NCBI GenBank assembly: GCA_001768515.1
Contig: MEOA01000003.1
Coordinates: forward strand, 227,876-291,875
Direction of reading: 5' to 3'
DNA: 64,000 nt
DNA from: Bacteroidetes bacterium GWE2_42_24
GTDB lineage: Bacteria; Bacteroidota; Bacteroidia; Bacteroidales; TTA-H9
Below are positions 62,279-64,000 of the stretch, piece by piece; positions within the stretch are counted from its first letter, which is position 1, and the number at the start of each line of letters is the position of its first letter. A program made the translations under genes and the position numbers. The notes under the pieces are model-generated. The model did no database searches and had not been told where the DNA came from. It saw nothing but the letters and a program-made list of their open reading frames with translations.

Positions 62279-62671
62279 ATGAAAGACATTAATAATTATA
62301 AAGATTTTAGAGACAAGTGGAAACATGAAGATTTATTGATAAATCATCGAATATCTTGGTTGTTTATTACTCAAACAATTCTTATAACTGGATATATTAA
62401 TATTCTAATGAATGATTCAGATTTAATATTGGAGAAAGCGATTCTAAATTGCATGGTTGCTATAGGCATCATTTTTACCATTGTTATTGGAATAAGTATA
62501 TTTGCAGCCATAATTGCTATGAAGGATCTTAAAAGGAATTTCAAAGGAAATCAATTAATTGAAACAAGTATACGTGCTACAAGATGGGGATTTTTTGCAT
62601 CTAGGTTGATACCGATCCTGTTTTTATTTTTATGGTTTGGTTTAATGATTTTCAATTTATTTTTCAGATGA
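62279..62671 (+). CDS. Small three-helix membrane protein
   Basis: I do not recognise a family. This 130-residue protein has a hydrophilic N-terminus (KDFRDKWKHEDLLINHR), then three predicted membrane helices: WLFITQTILITGYINIL (about 29-45), MVAIGIIFTIVIGISIFAAI (about 60-80) and LIPILFLFLWFGLMIFNLFF (about 110-129). It has no signal peptidase site. It is as A+T-rich as the nuclease-like gene and is separated from it by the attC-like element, which makes it look like a second cassette. The insertion sequence begins six bases after its stop. A role as a membrane effector partner is possible but unsupported. Confidence 0.7.
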   Translation: MKDINNYKDFRDKWKHEDLLINHRISWLFITQTILITGYINILMNDSDLILEKAILNCMVAIGIIFTIVIGISIFAAIIAMKDLKRNFKGNQLIETSIRATRWGFFASRLIPILFLFLWFGLMIFNLFFR

Positions 62672-62704
62672 TCAATAGGTTCTTTTCTAATAACAGTGGG
62701 TAAT

Positions 62705-63949
62705 TCATCTGCAAAATGGGTTAATTTTGGAGTAATCCAGCTTCGCGGTGAGGAGATAAACGATGGATATGGCAGTATAGTCAAGTTTATATCCCCTGGC
62801 TTTTGCTTTAGCGGCTTGAAACAGGGAGTTGAACCCCTCCAGGATGCCATTGCTTATCTTTGAGTCAAACCACGCTCCAATTCCTTTGATGTGTCTCTTA
62901 ATCGTTCTTGCGGCCTCAATCATCGGTATTATACGGCTATGTGAAGCAACAAAGTACCATTTGTTAAGCAGTGCCTTGAATATCTCTGAAGACCCTGCAT
63001 AGAAAATCTGTTGAAAAGACTCCTTAAGATCATAGCTACGAAGCGTTTTAAGATTGACTTTACTGATTCTGATTTCGAATAATTTCTGACGCTGTTTTTC
63101 CGTGAGGTTCTTTTGGTTTTTCAGAAGCACAAATCGACTTGATTTCAGAATGGGGTTACTTTTGGCCTCTTCCCTTCTCACTTTATCAACTGCTTCGGTA
63201 ATGACTTTGACAATATGGAACTTATCAAAAGTAATTTCAGCCTGTGGTAAGTTATCTTCTACTCCTTTTACGAAGGACGCCGACATATCACAAGCCACCT
63301 GCCTGATTTGCTCTGCGTTCCCCTGATGTTTCTTCAAATCATCAACAAAGGCTTTGATTGTTGACTGATCTTTCCCTTTGGTAGCATAGAGAGTCCGCCT
63401 TTGTCCAAGATCAACGAATGTGGTTATATAGTTGTGGTTTTTTCTAACAGAGGTTTCATCAACGCCGATTTTATCCACCTCGCTGTAATCAGCATCTACC
63501 CTGGCTGTTCTGGTATATATGTCAATCATATTCCATAACTTATTGTCATATGTTGAGGTAAGCTTTGCTGTCTGGTGTACTGTCATGCACTTAAGAAGCT
63601 CCATCAGAAATGCTTCAAACATTAGTGTAAAACCACTTGACAACCCCTCCCATGGCGTCTGAACTACCCTGATACCTCCATCGGGTAACTTTACTCTGGG
63701 AACTCTGGCTGATATATGGCATTCAAACTCAAAGAAATTCAAATGACGCCAGTTCTTCTGTACGGTATCATAGGCCTTGTAACGTCCTCGGGTATTGGTC
63801 TCTTCATCTATATATTCAAACTCGCTCCCCCGGTCGAAGTCCACACTAACATCAAGCCGCTTTAGTGCACCGTCCAAATTAACACTTACTATATGCCATG
63901 GCTTTAAAATATGTAAGGCCATTGTGAATAGGTCAATCCCGCTTGTCAT
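62705..63949 (-). CDS. ISL3-family transposase
   Basis: This 414-residue DDE transposase moves the surrounding element. Catalytic residues are the Asp in KIGVDETSVRKNH, the Asp in ACDMSASFVKG, and the Glu in GILEGFNSLFQAAKAKARGY, the last being the ISL3 signature. The N-terminal region keeps HISARVPRVKLPDGG, where most relatives have a zinc-binding cysteine that is missing here. I start it at ATG 63949; a longer frame begins with GTG inside the terminal repeat. A -7 box TACCTTTG on the minus strand (63967-63974) lies between the two and supports the shorter start. The frame is intact, so the copy may be active. Confidence 0.9.
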   Translation of the reverse strand: MTSGIDLFTMALHILKPWHIVSVNLDGALKRLDVSVDFDRGSEFEYIDEETNTRGRYKAYDTVQKNWRHLNFFEFECHISARVPRVKLPDGGIRVVQTPWEGLSSGFTLMFEAFLMELLKCMTVHQTAKLTSTYDNKLWNMIDIYTRTARVDADYSEVDKIGVDETSVRKNHNYITTFVDLGQRRTLYATKGKDQSTIKAFVDDLKKHQGNAEQIRQVACDMSASFVKGVEDNLPQAEITFDKFHIVKVITEAVDKVRREEAKSNPILKSSRFVLLKNQKNLTEKQRQKLFEIRISKVNLKTLRSYDLKESFQQIFYAGSSEIFKALLNKWYFVASHSRIIPMIEAARTIKRHIKGIGAWFDSKISNGILEGFNSLFQAAKAKARGYKLDYTAISIVYLLTAKLDYSKINPFCR

Positions 63950-63966
63950 ATACTTTGTTTTTGCCG

Positions 63967-63974
63967 CAAAGGTA
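63967..63974 (-). promoter_or_regulatory. -7 box of the transposase gene
   Basis: The minus strand reads TACCTTTG, 17 bases before the ATG at 63949 and next to the terminal inverted repeat. No -33 partner with normal spacing was found inside the element. Confidence 0.4.
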
Positions 63975-64000
63975 TAACTACCCACTCAAATTAGAAAAGA

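Larger units (their letters stand above)
62678..64000 (-). mobile_element. ISL3-family insertion sequence, cut by the window edge
   Basis: The left end is GGTTCTTTTCTAATAACAGT from 62678. The right end (reverse strand from 64000) reads TCTTTTCTAATTTGAGTGGG. They match over 22 bases except three central ones: TCTTTTCTAAT, three mismatches, then AGTGGGTA. The left copy carries three further outer bases (GGT), so the element should end at 64003, just past the window, with ACC. Terminal GGTTCTTT resembles ISL3-family ends. A target duplication, if 8 bases, would be GATCAATA (62670-62677). Confidence 0.85.

Noticed and set aside
1..64000. tRNA, rRNA or known riboswitches
   Set aside because: I looked for T-arm-like GTTCGA words and long conserved structures in the intergenic regions and found nothing convincing; by eye a divergent tRNA could be missed.

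Overview
Organism. The window reads as a chromosomal segment of a Bacteroidota bacterium, probably of the Bacteroidales/Marinilabiliales type. The evidence is a complete SusC/SusD/SusE starch locus, a secreted amylase with a C-terminal type IX secretion (T9SS) sorting domain, a PorE-like OmpA/TPR/beta-propeller protein, a DUF4290 gene next to murA, and -7 promoter boxes of the Bacteroidota form TAnnTTTG (best examples upstream of secDF and susC). No rRNA, tRNA or CRISPR array was seen. Layout, 1-17.7 kb. This is housekeeping: ogt and a PKD lipoprotein; a UvrD/PcrA helicase; DUF4290-murA; grpE-dnaJ followed closely by a NatAB-like ABC exporter; a fused secDF; tatA; a PorE-like protein; purM. 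Layout, 17.7-25.1 kb. A small lipoprotein, a MerR regulator that keeps the cobalamin-photoreceptor motifs of CarH, an ECF sigma factor, and two phosphate systems facing away from each other: a PiT fused to a PhoU-like tail, and a DUF47-PiT pair. Layout, 25.1-35.7 kb. A DMT exporter, a four-gene envelope thiol operon (TlpA, beta-barrel OMP, Omp28, DsbD), and an M64 peptidase followed by a TPR-HTH regulator. Layout, 37.2-50.3 kb. A starch utilisation locus: LacI repressor plus T9SS amylase on the minus strand, and susC-susD-susE plus a lipoprotein amylase on the plus strand. LacI-type operators lie in the divergent region and one overlaps the -33 element of the susC promoter. Layout, 50.2-64 kb. 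This accessory region holds an efflux operon made of a membrane fusion protein and a 1818-residue RND pump fused to an ABC-substrate-binding-like domain and a TolC domain, so two polypeptides supply all three pump layers. It is flanked on both sides by palindrome-rich repeat arrays. Then come about 3 kb without a convincing gene, an A+T-rich island with a PD-(D/E)XK nuclease-like gene, an attC-like imperfect palindrome, a small three-helix membrane protein, and an ISL3-family insertion sequence whose right end is cut by the window edge. The strongest candidates for something new are the three-part pump fusion, the CarH-like regulator with its ECF partner, and the nuclease/attC-like/membrane-protein island.
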